From Nonomuraea sp. NEAU-A123 (lineage in GTDB: Bacteria; Actinomycetota; Actinomycetes; Streptosporangiales; Streptosporangiaceae): a stretch of DNA of 64,000 nucleotides. The translations under genes and the position numbers were made by a program. Below, in pieces: positions 1 to 7,972 of this stretch. Location: NCBI RefSeq assembly GCF_018603905.1, contig NZ_JAHFZZ010000019.1, positions 124,001 to 188,000 on the forward strand, written 5' to 3'. The notes beneath the pieces are model-generated. The model saw nothing but the letters and a program-made list of their open reading frames with translations, did not search any database and was not told the origin of the DNA. The first letter of the stretch is position 1, and each line of letters opens with the position of its first letter.

Positions 1-284
1 ACGCCCAGCGGCATGCCGAGAACATCGTCAGGGTGGTCGTCAGCAGGGAGGCGGGCATGGCCGTCGTGGCCGTGGAGAACGACGGCGTGGAGATCGCGCC
101 GACGGACCGCGAGAGCATCTTCGAGCGCTTCACCCGCCTGGACGCGGCCCGCAGCCGCGACGCCGGCGGGACCGGTCTGGGCCTGGCCATCGCGCGCGAC
201 GTGGCGGTGGCGCATCGCGGCGAGATCCGCGTCGAGGACTACCGCGGCGGCGCCCGCTTCGTCCTGAGGCTGCCCGCCGTGTGA
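1..284 (+). CDS. Sensor histidine kinase, C-terminal ATPase domain (partial)
   Basis: Only the last ~94 residues are in the window; the gene starts upstream and is read from nucleotide 3. It is the HATPase_c domain of a two-component kinase, which binds ATP and phosphorylates the kinase's own histidine. The opening AQRHAENIV looks like the end of an N box (usually DNAxxHA). FERFTRLD is the F box and GGTGLGLAIA the G2 box. The usual DDGPGI G1 box reads ENDGVEI, so it is slightly degenerate. It ends at TGA 282-284. The sensor domain and cognate regulator lie outside the window, so the signal cannot be named. Confidence 0.88.
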   Translation, partial: AQRHAENIVRVVVSREAGMAVVAVENDGVEIAPTDRESIFERFTRLDAARSRDAGGTGLGLAIARDVAVAHRGEIRVEDYRGGARFVLRLPAV

Positions 285-361
285 CACGATCCATCCCCGG
301 TTGCTCACCTTGTGACATGAACCGGTGGATTTACATGCCCTTTGTCCGAGATCATGGGGAC

Positions 362-1180
362 ATGACGGAACAAGCGCCGCAAGGTGTGGACCCGCACATC
401 CCCAACGCGGCGCGGATGTACGACTACTTCCTCGGTGGCAAGGACAACTTCAAGGCCGACCGGGAGCTCGCCGAACTGGTCATGAGCGTGTTACCCGAGG
501 TCAGAGAGGGCACGAGGCAGAACCGCAAGTTCATCGGGCGAGTGGTCGAATACCTCTGCCGTCAGGGCATCACCCAGTTCCTCGACCTGGGCTCCGGTCT
601 CCCGGCCGCGGAGAACGTGCACGAGGTCGCCCACCGGTTCGCGCCGGACGCGCGCGTGGTGTACGTCGACAATGACCCCGTGGTCGCCGCGCACGGCCGC
701 GCCCTGCTGGCCGACCCCGAGAAGGTCACCATGGTGCTGGGTGACGGCCGCGAGCCGGAGAAGATCCTCGGGCACCCCGAGGTGCTGTCCGTGCTGGACT
801 TCGACCAGCCGGTAGCGGTGCTCATGATGTTCTTCCTGCACCTGGTGCCCGACGAGGACGAGCCGCACGAGTTCGTCGCCACCTACCGCGACGCGGTGGC
901 CCCGGGCAGCTACCTGGTCATCTCCCACGTCGGCAACGACGTCGTGCCGGAGCGGGTGGCCAAGATCAGCGAGTTCTACCAGAAGGCCAACGCGCCGTTC
1001 TGCCCACGCCCCGGCACGGAGATCGCCCGGTTCTTCGGTGACTTCGAGCTGATCCCGCCGGGGCTGGCCAGTGGCCTGGGGCCGGAGATCGGCTGGCCGT
1101 TCAACGACCCCCAGGAGACACAGTTCCTCGATGAGGAGATGGCGCGGATGGGCTACGCGGGCATCGGCCGCAAGCTCTAG
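362..1180 (+). CDS. SAM-dependent methyltransferase, DUF574 (PF04672) family
   Basis: A 272-residue member of the actinobacterial DUF574 family, whose structures have a Rossmann methyltransferase fold; substrates are mostly unknown. The diagnostic N-terminal block ARMYDYFLGGKDNF is followed by FLDLGSGLPA, the SAM-binding motif I, and VYVDNDPVV, the acidic ribose-binding loop. Start: ATG 362 gives the family-like MTEQAPQGVDP N-terminus, but its Shine-Dalgarno spacing is poor. ATG 335, preceded by GGTGGA, is a reasonable alternative adding nine residues. The stop overlaps the stop of the convergent dctA by 4 nt. A second family member lies at 30714-31481. Family is secure, function is not. Confidence 0.88.
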   Translation: MTEQAPQGVDPHIPNAARMYDYFLGGKDNFKADRELAELVMSVLPEVREGTRQNRKFIGRVVEYLCRQGITQFLDLGSGLPAAENVHEVAHRFAPDARVVYVDNDPVVAAHGRALLADPEKVTMVLGDGREPEKILGHPEVLSVLDFDQPVAVLMMFFLHLVPDEDEPHEFVATYRDAVAPGSYLVISHVGNDVVPERVAKISEFYQKANAPFCPRPGTEIARFFGDFELIPPGLASGLGPEIGWPFNDPQETQFLDEEMARMGYAGIGRKL

Positions 1181-2511
1181 ACCGCCGTCATCTCTCGTTT
1201 CTCGTCCGCAGCGGGCGGTTCGGGTCGTACGTCCTCGTCCAGCAACGTCGCCTCGTCGAACGGCACGTTGCCGGCGAGCACCTCGGCCGCCCGCGCCCTG
1301 TCGAACTCGCCCGTCCAGGTGGCGACGAGCACGGTGCCGATCGCGTTGCCCGCGAAGTTCGTCAGCGCCCGCGCCTCGGACATGAAGCGGTCGATGCCGA
1401 CGATGAGGCCGACGCCGTCGACCAGGTCGGGCCGGTGCGACTGCAGGCCGCCGGCCAGCGTGGCGATCCCGGAGCCGGTCACGCCCGCCGCGCCCTTCGA
1501 GGCGACCATCATGAACGCCAGCAGCGCGAGCTGCTCGCCGAACCGCAGCGGCGACCCGCTGGCGGAGGCGATGAACAGCGTGGACATGGTCAGGTAGATC
1601 GCGGTGCCGTCGAGGTTGAAGGAGTAGCCGGTGGGCACCGTGATGCCCGCCACGGTACGGCTCACGCCGAGGTGCTCCATCTTGGCGATCAGCCTCGGCA
1701 GCGCGGCCTCGGACGACGACGTGGACAGGATCAGCAGGAACTCACGGCCCAGATAGCGGAACAGCGGCCAGAGCCCGATCCTGGCCACCCCCCAGAGCAG
1801 CGGTCCGAGCACCAGGCCGACGAACAGCACGCAGGTGATGTAGAAGGCGATCATGATGATGGCCAGGCTCTTGAGGGCGTCGATGCCGGTGGCGCCGACG
1901 ACCGCGGCGATGGCGCCGAACGCGCCGACCGGCGCCGCCCACATGATCATGGCGAGGATGCGGAACACCAGCCGCTGGATGTGCTCGATGGCCGTCAGGA
2001 TCGGCGCGGCCTTGGGCCCGATGGCCTGCAGCCCGAATCCGGTGAGCAGTGCGACCAGCAGCGTCTGCAGCGTCTGACCCTCGGTGAACGCCGAGACCAG
2101 TGTGGTGGGGATGATGCCGAGCACGAAGTCGGCCGAACCGGTGGCGCCCCCCTTGGCCGCCTCGCCCTCGGCGACCTTCTTGGCGGCGTCGGTGAGGTGC
2201 AGCCCCGAGCCCGGGTCGATGAGGTTACCGACCAGCAGCCCGATGATGAGGGCTACCGTGGACATGATGAGGAAGTAGCCGATGGTGAGCCCGCCGACCT
2301 TGCCGACCTTGGCCGCCTTGGTGACCGAACCGATGCCGAGCACGATCGTGCAGAAGATGATCGGGCTGATCATCATCTTGATCAGGTTGACGAAGCCGGT
2401 GCCGAGCGGTTTGAGCGCCTGGCCGACGTCCGGCCAGACGAATCCCACCAGGATCCCGAGCAGGACCGCCACGATGACGGCCAGGTAGAGATAGCGAGTG
2501 CGATCACGCAT
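1177..2511 (-). CDS. dctA: C4-dicarboxylate:cation symporter DctA
   Basis: A 444-residue dicarboxylate/amino acid:cation symporter (PF00375) that imports succinate, fumarate and malate. Family hallmarks in order are the first helix LYLAVIVAVLLGILVGF, the serine-rich hairpin STSSSEAALPR, the NMDGT-like motif GYSFNLDGTAIYLT, the second hairpin KGAAGVTGSG, and the C-terminal block DRFMSEARALTNFAGN. Length matches DctA (~430 residues). ATG 2511 is chosen because it gives the conserved short cytoplasmic N-terminus; the frame stays open far upstream, but that extension has antisense-like composition. It is divergent from the kinase at 2617, and the 105-bp gap carries tandem repeats, suggesting two-component control of its expression. 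Confidence 0.94.
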   Translation of the reverse strand: MRDRTRYLYLAVIVAVLLGILVGFVWPDVGQALKPLGTGFVNLIKMMISPIIFCTIVLGIGSVTKAAKVGKVGGLTIGYFLIMSTVALIIGLLVGNLIDPGSGLHLTDAAKKVAEGEAAKGGATGSADFVLGIIPTTLVSAFTEGQTLQTLLVALLTGFGLQAIGPKAAPILTAIEHIQRLVFRILAMIMWAAPVGAFGAIAAVVGATGIDALKSLAIIMIAFYITCVLFVGLVLGPLLWGVARIGLWPLFRYLGREFLLILSTSSSEAALPRLIAKMEHLGVSRTVAGITVPTGYSFNLDGTAIYLTMSTLFIASASGSPLRFGEQLALLAFMMVASKGAAGVTGSGIATLAGGLQSHRPDLVDGVGLIVGIDRFMSEARALTNFAGNAIGTVLVATWTGEFDRARAAEVLAGNVPFDEATLLDEDVRPEPPAADEKREMTAV

Positions 2512-2545
2512 GGAGGGTCTCCGGTCGCTATGAGTGAAAATGCTA

Positions 2546-2561
2546 ACTATGCGACTATGCG
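2546..2561. promoter_or_regulatory. Tandem 8-bp repeat (ACTATGCG x2) in the dctA / kinase intergenic region
   Basis: Two exact head-to-tail copies of ACTATGCG lie between the divergent dctA and sensor kinase genes. A related ACTATTGCG follows at 2581-2589. Direct repeats like these are typical binding sites of response regulators, so this is a candidate site for the regulator encoded at 4128-4793. Function is inferred from position only. Confidence 0.45.
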
Positions 2562-2568
2562 GTCCGTG

Positions 2569-2582
2569 GTGATCCAGGTCAC
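2569..2582. promoter_or_regulatory. Crp-like palindrome GTGATCCAGGTCAC
   Basis: GTGA-N6-TCAC fits the GTG-N8-CAC core recognised by actinobacterial Crp-family proteins. It sits in the dctA/kinase intergenic region, 35 bp before the kinase start. It could couple C4-dicarboxylate use to global carbon control. A single such match can occur by chance. Confidence 0.4.
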
Positions 2583-2616
2583 TATTGCGTAAGTTTCGTT
2601 CATTGAGAGGTCCCCG

Positions 2617-4131
2617 ATGCGCCGCTGGAGCCTGGCAGGGCAGATGTTGCTCCTGCAACTGCTCGTGGTCACCGTCACGCTGGCGGGCGCCACCACGCTC
2701 GTCTCCGTGCTGGCCGACCAGCTCGTCACCGCCGAGGCGGCGGGCGCGGCCAGAGCGGCGGCGGCCGCCGTGGCGGCCTCGCCGGATGTGCTGGCCGCTC
2801 TGGACGAGCCGTCCCCCACCACGCGGCTGCAGCCGTACGCCGACCGGGTGGAAGCCGAGTCGGGCGTCGACTTCGTCACCATCATGAAGCCCGACGGCAC
2901 CCGCTACACGCACCCCAACCGCGCGGAGATCGGCAAGCGGTTCCTCGGCCACATCGACCGCGCGCTGCACGGCGAGACGTTCACGGAGACCTACACCGGC
3001 ACGCTCGGCCCGTCCGTGCGGGCGGTCGCCCCGGTCCACGCGGGCGGCCCGAACGGCCCGATACGGGCGCTGGTCAGCGCGGGTATCAAGGTCGACAGAG
3101 TGAGCGCCAGGCTGCGCGGCCAGCTCGTCTGGACCGGGCTCATCGCCCTGCTCGGGCTCGCCCTCGGCGCCGTCGGCACGTGGCTGGTGACCGCCCGGCT
3201 CCGCAGGCAGACGCACGGGCTCGGCCCGGTCGAGCTGGGCCGCATCCACGAGCATCACGACGCGGTCCTGCACGCCGTACGGGAGGGGCTGCTGCTGGTC
3301 GGCAAGGACGGCACGCTGACGCTCTGCAACGACGCCGCGCGGCAACTGCTCGATCTGCCCGCCGACGCCGAAGGGCGGCACCTGGACGAGCTGGGCCTGT
3401 CGGGGGTGCTCGACACGGATCAGGAGCGCGTGCACCTGGTCGGCGACCGGGTGCTGGCCGTCAACGGCGCGGCCAGCCGGCTCGGCACCGTGGTGACCGT
3501 GCGGGATCACACCGAGCTGCAGGCACTCGCCGGGCAGCTGAACGCCGAGCGCGGGTTCGCCGACTCGCTCCGGTCGGCCGCCCACGAGTCGGCCAACAAG
3601 CTGCACACGGTCATCACGCTGGTGGAGCTGGGCCGTACCGAGCAGGCGGTGGCGTTCGGCACCGCCGAGCTGCGGGCGGCGCAGGAGCTCACCGACCGGG
3701 TGATGGGCGCGGTGCGCGAGCCGATCCTGGCCGCGCTGCTGCTGGGCAAGAGCGCCGAGGCGGCCGAGCGCGGCAGCGAACTGGTGATCAGCCAGGACAG
3801 CGAGCTGGACGACCTCGGCCTGGACCCCGGGGAGCTGGTGACGATCGTCGGCAACCTCATCGACAACGCGATCGACGCGGCCACCCGCGTCGAGGTGCTG
3901 CTGCGGGGCGGCCGTGACGGCTTCCTCATCCGGGTGGCCGACGACGGGCCCGGCCTGATCGCGCCCGACGCCTTCCGGAAGGGCTGGACCACCAAGGGCG
4001 ACGGGCACGGGCTGGGGCTCGCGCTGGTCGGTCAGGCGGTGCGGCGGCTGGGCGGCACGATCGAGGTGGACGGCTCGGTGTTCACCGTACGGCTGCCCGT
4101 GCCGCGGCCCGTACCGGAGCCGGTCCGATGA
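2617..4131 (+). CDS. CitA/DcuS/DctS-type sensor histidine kinase
   Basis: A 504-residue membrane kinase probably sensing extracellular C4-dicarboxylate or citrate. Helix 1 (about residues 8-33) precedes an extracytoplasmic PAS/Cache-like domain (about 40-165), then helix 2 (about 170-190, LIALLGLALGAVGTWLV), a cytoplasmic PAS domain (about 215-300), and an H-box AAHESANKLHTVITLVEL with the phospho-accepting His near residue 323. This H-box, lacking an ordinary HisKA dimer, is typical of the CitA/DcuS group. The ATPase domain has NLIDNAIDAA (about 413), VADDGPGL and GDGHGLGLAL. It overlaps the response regulator by 4 nt (ATGA) and faces dctA. The ligand is inferred from dctA. Confidence 0.92.
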   Translation: MRRWSLAGQMLLLQLLVVTVTLAGATTLVSVLADQLVTAEAAGAARAAAAAVAASPDVLAALDEPSPTTRLQPYADRVEAESGVDFVTIMKPDGTRYTHPNRAEIGKRFLGHIDRALHGETFTETYTGTLGPSVRAVAPVHAGGPNGPIRALVSAGIKVDRVSARLRGQLVWTGLIALLGLALGAVGTWLVTARLRRQTHGLGPVELGRIHEHHDAVLHAVREGLLLVGKDGTLTLCNDAARQLLDLPADAEGRHLDELGLSGVLDTDQERVHLVGDRVLAVNGAASRLGTVVTVRDHTELQALAGQLNAERGFADSLRSAAHESANKLHTVITLVELGRTEQAVAFGTAELRAAQELTDRVMGAVREPILAALLLGKSAEAAERGSELVISQDSELDDLGLDPGELVTIVGNLIDNAIDAATRVEVLLRGGRDGFLIRVADDGPGLIAPDAFRKGWTTKGDGHGLGLALVGQAVRRLGGTIEVDGSVFTVRLPVPRPVPEPVR

Positions 4132-4793
4132 TCTCGGTGCTGGTGGTCGAGGACGAGGAGATCACCGCCGAGGCCAACCGCATCTACGTGGGCCGGGTGC
4201 CGGGCTTCGAGGTGGCGGGCGTGGTGCGGTCGGGCGGGGAGGCGCTGCGGTTCCTGCGGCGCACGCCGGTCGATCTCATCCTGCTCGACCTGTACCTGCC
4301 CGACATGCACGGGCTGGAGGTCTGCCGGGCCGTACGGGCGGGCGGGCTGCTGTGCGACGTGATCGCCGTCACCTCCGCGCGCGATCTGGCCATGGTGCGC
4401 AGGGCGGTGTCGCTGGGCATCTCCCAGTACCTGCTCAAGCCGTTCACCTTCGCGACACTTAACGAGAAGCTGACCGGCTATGCCCGGTTCAAGGAGGAGG
4501 CCGGCGAGATCGTCGGCCAGGGCGACGTGGACCGGGTGCTCGGCACCCTGCGCGGCCGCTCTGACCTGCAGAAAGGGCTGGCCCACGACACCCTCGACCT
4601 GGTCGCCGCCGAGCTGCGCCGCCAGCCCGCGGGGATGTCGGCGCAGGCTGTCGGGACGGCGGCCGGAGTCTCCAGGGTGACCGCCCGCAGATACCTGGAA
4701 CACCTGGTGGAGCTGGGGGTGGCGGTCCGGATGCCACAGTACGGAGGGGTGGGCCGTCCAGAGTTGCTCTACCGGATCCCCCCGGAAAGTTAA
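4128..4793 (+). CDS. CitB/DcuR-type response regulator
   Basis: A 221-residue two-component regulator translationally coupled to the kinase. The receiver domain has the acidic pair VVEDEE, phospho-acceptor Asp54 in LILLDLYLPDMHG, the switch Thr/Ser in AVTSARD and Lys in QYLLKPF. The C-terminal half has a winged-helix-like segment (MSAQAVGTAAGVSRVTARRY) as in the CitB/DctR group rather than a LuxR or OmpR output domain. It probably activates dctA and perhaps its own operon through the intergenic repeats at 2546-2589. Start ATG 4128 is fixed by the overlap with the kinase stop. Confidence 0.92.
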   Translation: MISVLVVEDEEITAEANRIYVGRVPGFEVAGVVRSGGEALRFLRRTPVDLILLDLYLPDMHGLEVCRAVRAGGLLCDVIAVTSARDLAMVRRAVSLGISQYLLKPFTFATLNEKLTGYARFKEEAGEIVGQGDVDRVLGTLRGRSDLQKGLAHDTLDLVAAELRRQPAGMSAQAVGTAAGVSRVTARRYLEHLVELGVAVRMPQYGGVGRPELLYRIPPES

Positions 4794-4865
4794 TGGGGGG
4801 GACGCTGCCAGTTCAATCCGCGCCTCTAGCTTCGGGAAGCAACCCGTTAGCACTGAGGAGTCACG

Positions 4866-6902
4866 TTGCGAGTCCTGGCCGTTGTTCCCGCCCGCGGAGG
4901 TTCCGCAGGCGTTCCCCTGAAGAACCTCGCGCCGGTCGGCGGTATTCCCCTGGTCACCCGTGCCGTGCGCGCTTCGCTGCGCAGCGAGCTGATCGACCGG
5001 GTCGTGGTCAGCACCGACCACGCGGGGATCGCCGAAGCCGCCAAGGAGGCGGGCGCGCTCGTCGTGGACCGTCCCGAGGAGCTCAGCGGCGCGACCGCCT
5101 CCAGCGAGTCGGCGGTGTTGCACGCGCTCGACGCGCTCGACGAGGACCCCGAGGTGGTCGTCCTCGTGCAGTGCACCAGCGCGTTCATCGACTCCGCCGA
5201 CCTGTCGGCGGCCGTGCGCAAGGTTCTTGACGGCGAGGCCGACACGGTCGTGTCCGGCCTGCCCACGCACGAGTTCCTCTGGACCGCCGCCGGCGGCGGG
5301 ATCAACCACGACCCCGCGGTCAGGCAGCGCAGGCAGGACCGCGAGCCGCAGTTCCGCGAGAACGGCGCCTTCTACGTCATGCGCACCTCCGGGCTGCGCG
5401 AGCACGGCCACCGCTTCTTCGGCACCGTCGCCGTACAGCCGGTGCCCGCGCGCCACGCGATCGAGATCGACGACCCCGAGGACCTGGAGCTGGCCCGCGC
5501 GCTGGCCCCGTTCGTGGACGTACCCGAGCCGATCGACGTCGACGCGGTCATCACCGACTTCGACGGCGTCCACACCGACGACCGCGCCTACGTCGACTCC
5601 GACGGCCGCGAGATGGTGCTGGTCAGCCGCTCCGACGGAATGGGCATCGCGCTGCTGCGCCGGTCCGGGGTGAAGGTGCTGGTCATGTCGACCGAGCACA
5701 ACCCGGTGGTGGCGGCCCGCGCCCGCAAGCTGGGCGTGCCCGTGCTGCAGGGGATCGCCGAGAAGCGGGTCGTGCTGCGCGACTGGCTGACGATCGAGGG
5801 CCTGGACCCGGCCCGTGTCGCCTACGTGGGCAACGACGTCAACGACCTGGGCCCGATGGCCGAGGTGGGCTGGCCGATCGCGGTGCCCGACGCGCACCCG
5901 CGGGTGCGGGCGGCCGCCAGGGTCGTGCTGTCCAAGATGGGCGGCGACGGAGCCGTACGCGAGCTGTGCGACAGGGTCGTGGCGGCCCGGCCCGAGACGC
6001 CCGCGCCCGAGGTCAAGCGGCGTCCCAGGTTCGGCCCGGTGGCGGTCGGCGAGGTGCTGGTCGGCGACGGCGAGCCCGTCTACGTCATCGGCGAGATCGG
6101 CATCAACCACAACGGCGACCTCGACCTCGCGCGCCGGCTCATCGACGTGGCGGCCGACGCGGGCTGCCAGGCGGTGAAGTTCCAGAAGCGCACCCCGGCG
6201 ATCTGCGTGCCCGAGGCGCAGAAGGGGCAGATCAGGCAGACGCCCTGGGGCGAGATGACCTACCTGGAGTACAAGGAGCGGACCGAGTTCGGCCACGACG
6301 AGTACCGCCAGATCGCCAAGTACTGCGACGAGCGCGGCCTGCACTGGTTCGCCTCGCCGTGGGACGTGCCCTCCATCGAGTTCCTGGAGGAGATGGACGT
6401 CGTGGCGCACAAGGTGGCCTCGGCCAGCGTCGCCGACCACGAGCTGCTCCGCGCCCTCGCGGCGACCGGTAAGCCGCTGATGCTGTCGACCGGCATGTCC
6501 ACGCTCTCCGAGATCGACCAGGCCGTCGAGATCCTCGGCACCGAGAAGCTGATCATGATGCACGCCACCTCCACGTACCCCCTCCCGCCGGAGGAGGCGA
6601 ACCTGCGCACGATCACCACCCTCAAGGAGCGCTACGGCGTGCCGGTCGGCTACTCCGGCCACGAGCGCGGCCTGCAGATCTCGCTGGCCGCGGTGACGCT
6701 CGGCGCGGTCTGCGTGGAGCGGCACATCACGCTCGACCGCACCATGTGGGGCTCCGACCACGCCGCGTCGCTGGAGCCCGCCGGCCTCGAACACCTGGTA
6801 CGCGACATCCGGATCATCGAGCAGGCGATGGGTGACGGCGTCAAGCGCGTCTTCCCGGGCGAGGAGGCACCCAAGGCCCGCCTGCGCCGCGTCACCGTCT
6901 GA
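4866..6902 (+). CDS. Trifunctional nonulosonic acid enzyme: CMP-sialate synthetase / HAD phosphatase / NeuB synthase fusion
   Basis: A 678-residue fusion of three sialic acid activities. Residues 1-225 are a NeuA-type cytidylyltransferase (VVPARGGSAGVPLKN, the CTP-binding signature). Residues 226-385 are a KdsC-like HAD phosphatase (TDFDGVHTDD with nucleophile Asp231; later VGNDVNDLGPM). Residues 395-678 are a NeuB-type PEP-condensing TIM barrel (GEIGINHNGD, AVKFQKRTP, KVASASVADHELL, GYSGHERGLQI). Together these are the steps sugar-6-P + PEP to 9-phosphate, dephosphorylation, and CMP activation. The C-terminal SAF/antifreeze domain of ordinary NeuB (~346 residues) is absent. The start is TTG 4866 with SD GAGGAG. 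It opens a glycosyltransferase cluster; Kdn (as in teichulosonic acid) or a relative is the likely product, by inference. Confidence 0.9.
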   Translation: MRVLAVVPARGGSAGVPLKNLAPVGGIPLVTRAVRASLRSELIDRVVVSTDHAGIAEAAKEAGALVVDRPEELSGATASSESAVLHALDALDEDPEVVVLVQCTSAFIDSADLSAAVRKVLDGEADTVVSGLPTHEFLWTAAGGGINHDPAVRQRRQDREPQFRENGAFYVMRTSGLREHGHRFFGTVAVQPVPARHAIEIDDPEDLELARALAPFVDVPEPIDVDAVITDFDGVHTDDRAYVDSDGREMVLVSRSDGMGIALLRRSGVKVLVMSTEHNPVVAARARKLGVPVLQGIAEKRVVLRDWLTIEGLDPARVAYVGNDVNDLGPMAEVGWPIAVPDAHPRVRAAARVVLSKMGGDGAVRELCDRVVAARPETPAPEVKRRPRFGPVAVGEVLVGDGEPVYVIGEIGINHNGDLDLARRLIDVAADAGCQAVKFQKRTPAICVPEAQKGQIRQTPWGEMTYLEYKERTEFGHDEYRQIAKYCDERGLHWFASPWDVPSIEFLEEMDVVAHKVASASVADHELLRALAATGKPLMLSTGMSTLSEIDQAVEILGTEKLIMMHATSTYPLPPEEANLRTITTLKERYGVPVGYSGHERGLQISLAAVTLGAVCVERHITLDRTMWGSDHAASLEPAGLEHLVRDIRIIEQAMGDGVKRVFPGEEAPKARLRRVTV

Positions 6903-6913
6903 CGAGCGCCATC

Positions 6914-7972
6914 TTGATCACTCTGTCCGTCATCGTCCCCGTGCGTGACGGCGAGCGTTTCATCGCCGACGCGCTCTCCTCGCTCGGCCGCAACGCCCGG
7001 CCCGACTTCGAGTTCATCGTGGTCGACGACGGGTCGGTGGACGCCACCGGCGACATCGTCGAGGACTTCCGCGCCGACCTGCCCGGTCTTGCCGTCCTGC
7101 GCAATCCGGCGCCGGTCGGCCTCGCGGACGCCCGCAACACGGGGCTGTCGGCCGCCTCGGGCCGGTACGTCACGTTCATGGACGGGGACGACTGGCTCGC
7201 CCCCGGCTACCTGCCCCAGCTCGTCGAGGCCATCGACGGGCTCGGCTGCGACTTCGTGCGTACCGACCACGTGCAGGTCGAGGGCCGCAAGCGGGTCGTG
7301 GGGGGGGCCCCCGCGGGGCGGCGGGGGGGGGGGGGGGGCCGCCCCCCCGCCGGGGGCGGGCCCCCCGGGGGGGGCCCCCCCCCCCCCCGGGGGGGGGGGG
7401 GGGGGGCGGCCCACGACCCCCGGGACGCGATCCTGCCCGCGAACGTGCGGACCATGGTCGACTACCCCTACGCGTGGGCCGGCGTCTACCGGCGCTCGCT
7501 GCACGACCTGCTGCACTTCCCCGGCTCCCTGCACACCGCGGAGGACCGCCCGTGGATCTGGCGGCTGCACCGGGAGGCGGCCACGTTCGCGGTGGTGTCG
7601 CTGGCCGGGGTGTTCTACCGGCGGATGGTGTCGGGGTCGCTCACGCGAGTGGGCGACGAGCGGCAACTGCACTTCTTCGACGCCTTCGAGCTGGTGTTCA
7701 AGGACCTTGAGGAGGAGTTCCTGCCGAAGGCCGTACGCAACTTCTGCGCGCTGCTCGCGCACCACCTGGAGATCGCCGACCGCTTCACCCCGCAGTTGCG
7801 CGCCCGCTTCGAGGAGCGCGGCGCGGAAATGGTACGAGCGCTGCCCACCGGCATGGTGGTGGACGCGGTGGCGCGCATGTCCGTGGACCGCGAGGCCACG
7901 CTGCGGGCGCTGCTGCCCGACCTCCCCCCAAGCCCCCACGTCCGGCTCCGCCGTGAACGGGAGGACTCATGA
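6914..7972 (+). CDS. Family 2 glycosyltransferase (contains a pure G/C block, probably bad sequence)
   Basis: A 352-residue GT-A enzyme. The N-terminus LSVIVPVRDGERFIADAL is the nucleotide-sugar binding strand, followed by VVDDGSVD and the metal-binding DxD region TFMDGDDWLAPGY (about residue 95). The second half (from ADNVRTM-like text ANVRTMVDYPYAWAGVY, then TAEDRPWIWRLH with the ED-W motif) matches GT2 enzymes of actinobacterial glycopolymer loci. Residues ~129-166 (nt 7300-7412) are Gly/Pro/Arg low complexity translated from A/T-free DNA; the frame is kept on both sides. The start is TTG 6914, 11 nt after the fusion gene. It probably transfers a sugar during cell-wall glycopolymer assembly. 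The true sequence of the middle is uncertain. Confidence 0.82.
   Translation: MITLSVIVPVRDGERFIADALSSLGRNARPDFEFIVVDDGSVDATGDIVEDFRADLPGLAVLRNPAPVGLADARNTGLSAASGRYVTFMDGDDWLAPGYLPQLVEAIDGLGCDFVRTDHVQVEGRKRVVGGAPAGRRGGGGGRPPAGGGPPGGGPPPPRGGGGGAAHDPRDAILPANVRTMVDYPYAWAGVYRRSLHDLLHFPGSLHTAEDRPWIWRLHREAATFAVVSLAGVFYRRMVSGSLTRVGDERQLHFFDAFELVFKDLEEEFLPKAVRNFCALLAHHLEIADRFTPQLRARFEERGAEMVRALPTGMVVDAVARMSVDREATLRALLPDLPPSPHVRLRREREDS
7300..7412. repeat. 113-nt block of only G and C with homopolymer runs up to 18
   Basis: This stretch has no A or T. It contains runs of 16 G (7323-7338), 14 C (7375-7388) and 18 G (7389-7406). It lies inside the GT2 gene where related enzymes have ordinary mixed sequence. 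It looks like low-quality base calling or consensus collapse over a hard GC-rich template rather than genuine DNA. Flanking reading frames agree, so the net length may be close to right. Confidence 0.8.

Noticed and set aside
4032..6794. A 920-codon open frame on the minus strand opposite the response regulator and the NeuA-HAD-NeuB fusion
   Set aside because: It is antisense to two genes with clear domain motifs. Its translation is His/Arg/Val/Asp-rich, a mirror of third-position G/C bias, with no recognisable motif.
7300..7412. Interpretation of the G/C-only block as a genuine collagen-like Gly/Pro linker or a G-quadruplex switch
   Set aside because: Homopolymers of 14-18 nt in both G and C, in the middle of a compact catalytic domain, fit sequencing failure better than evolved sequence.
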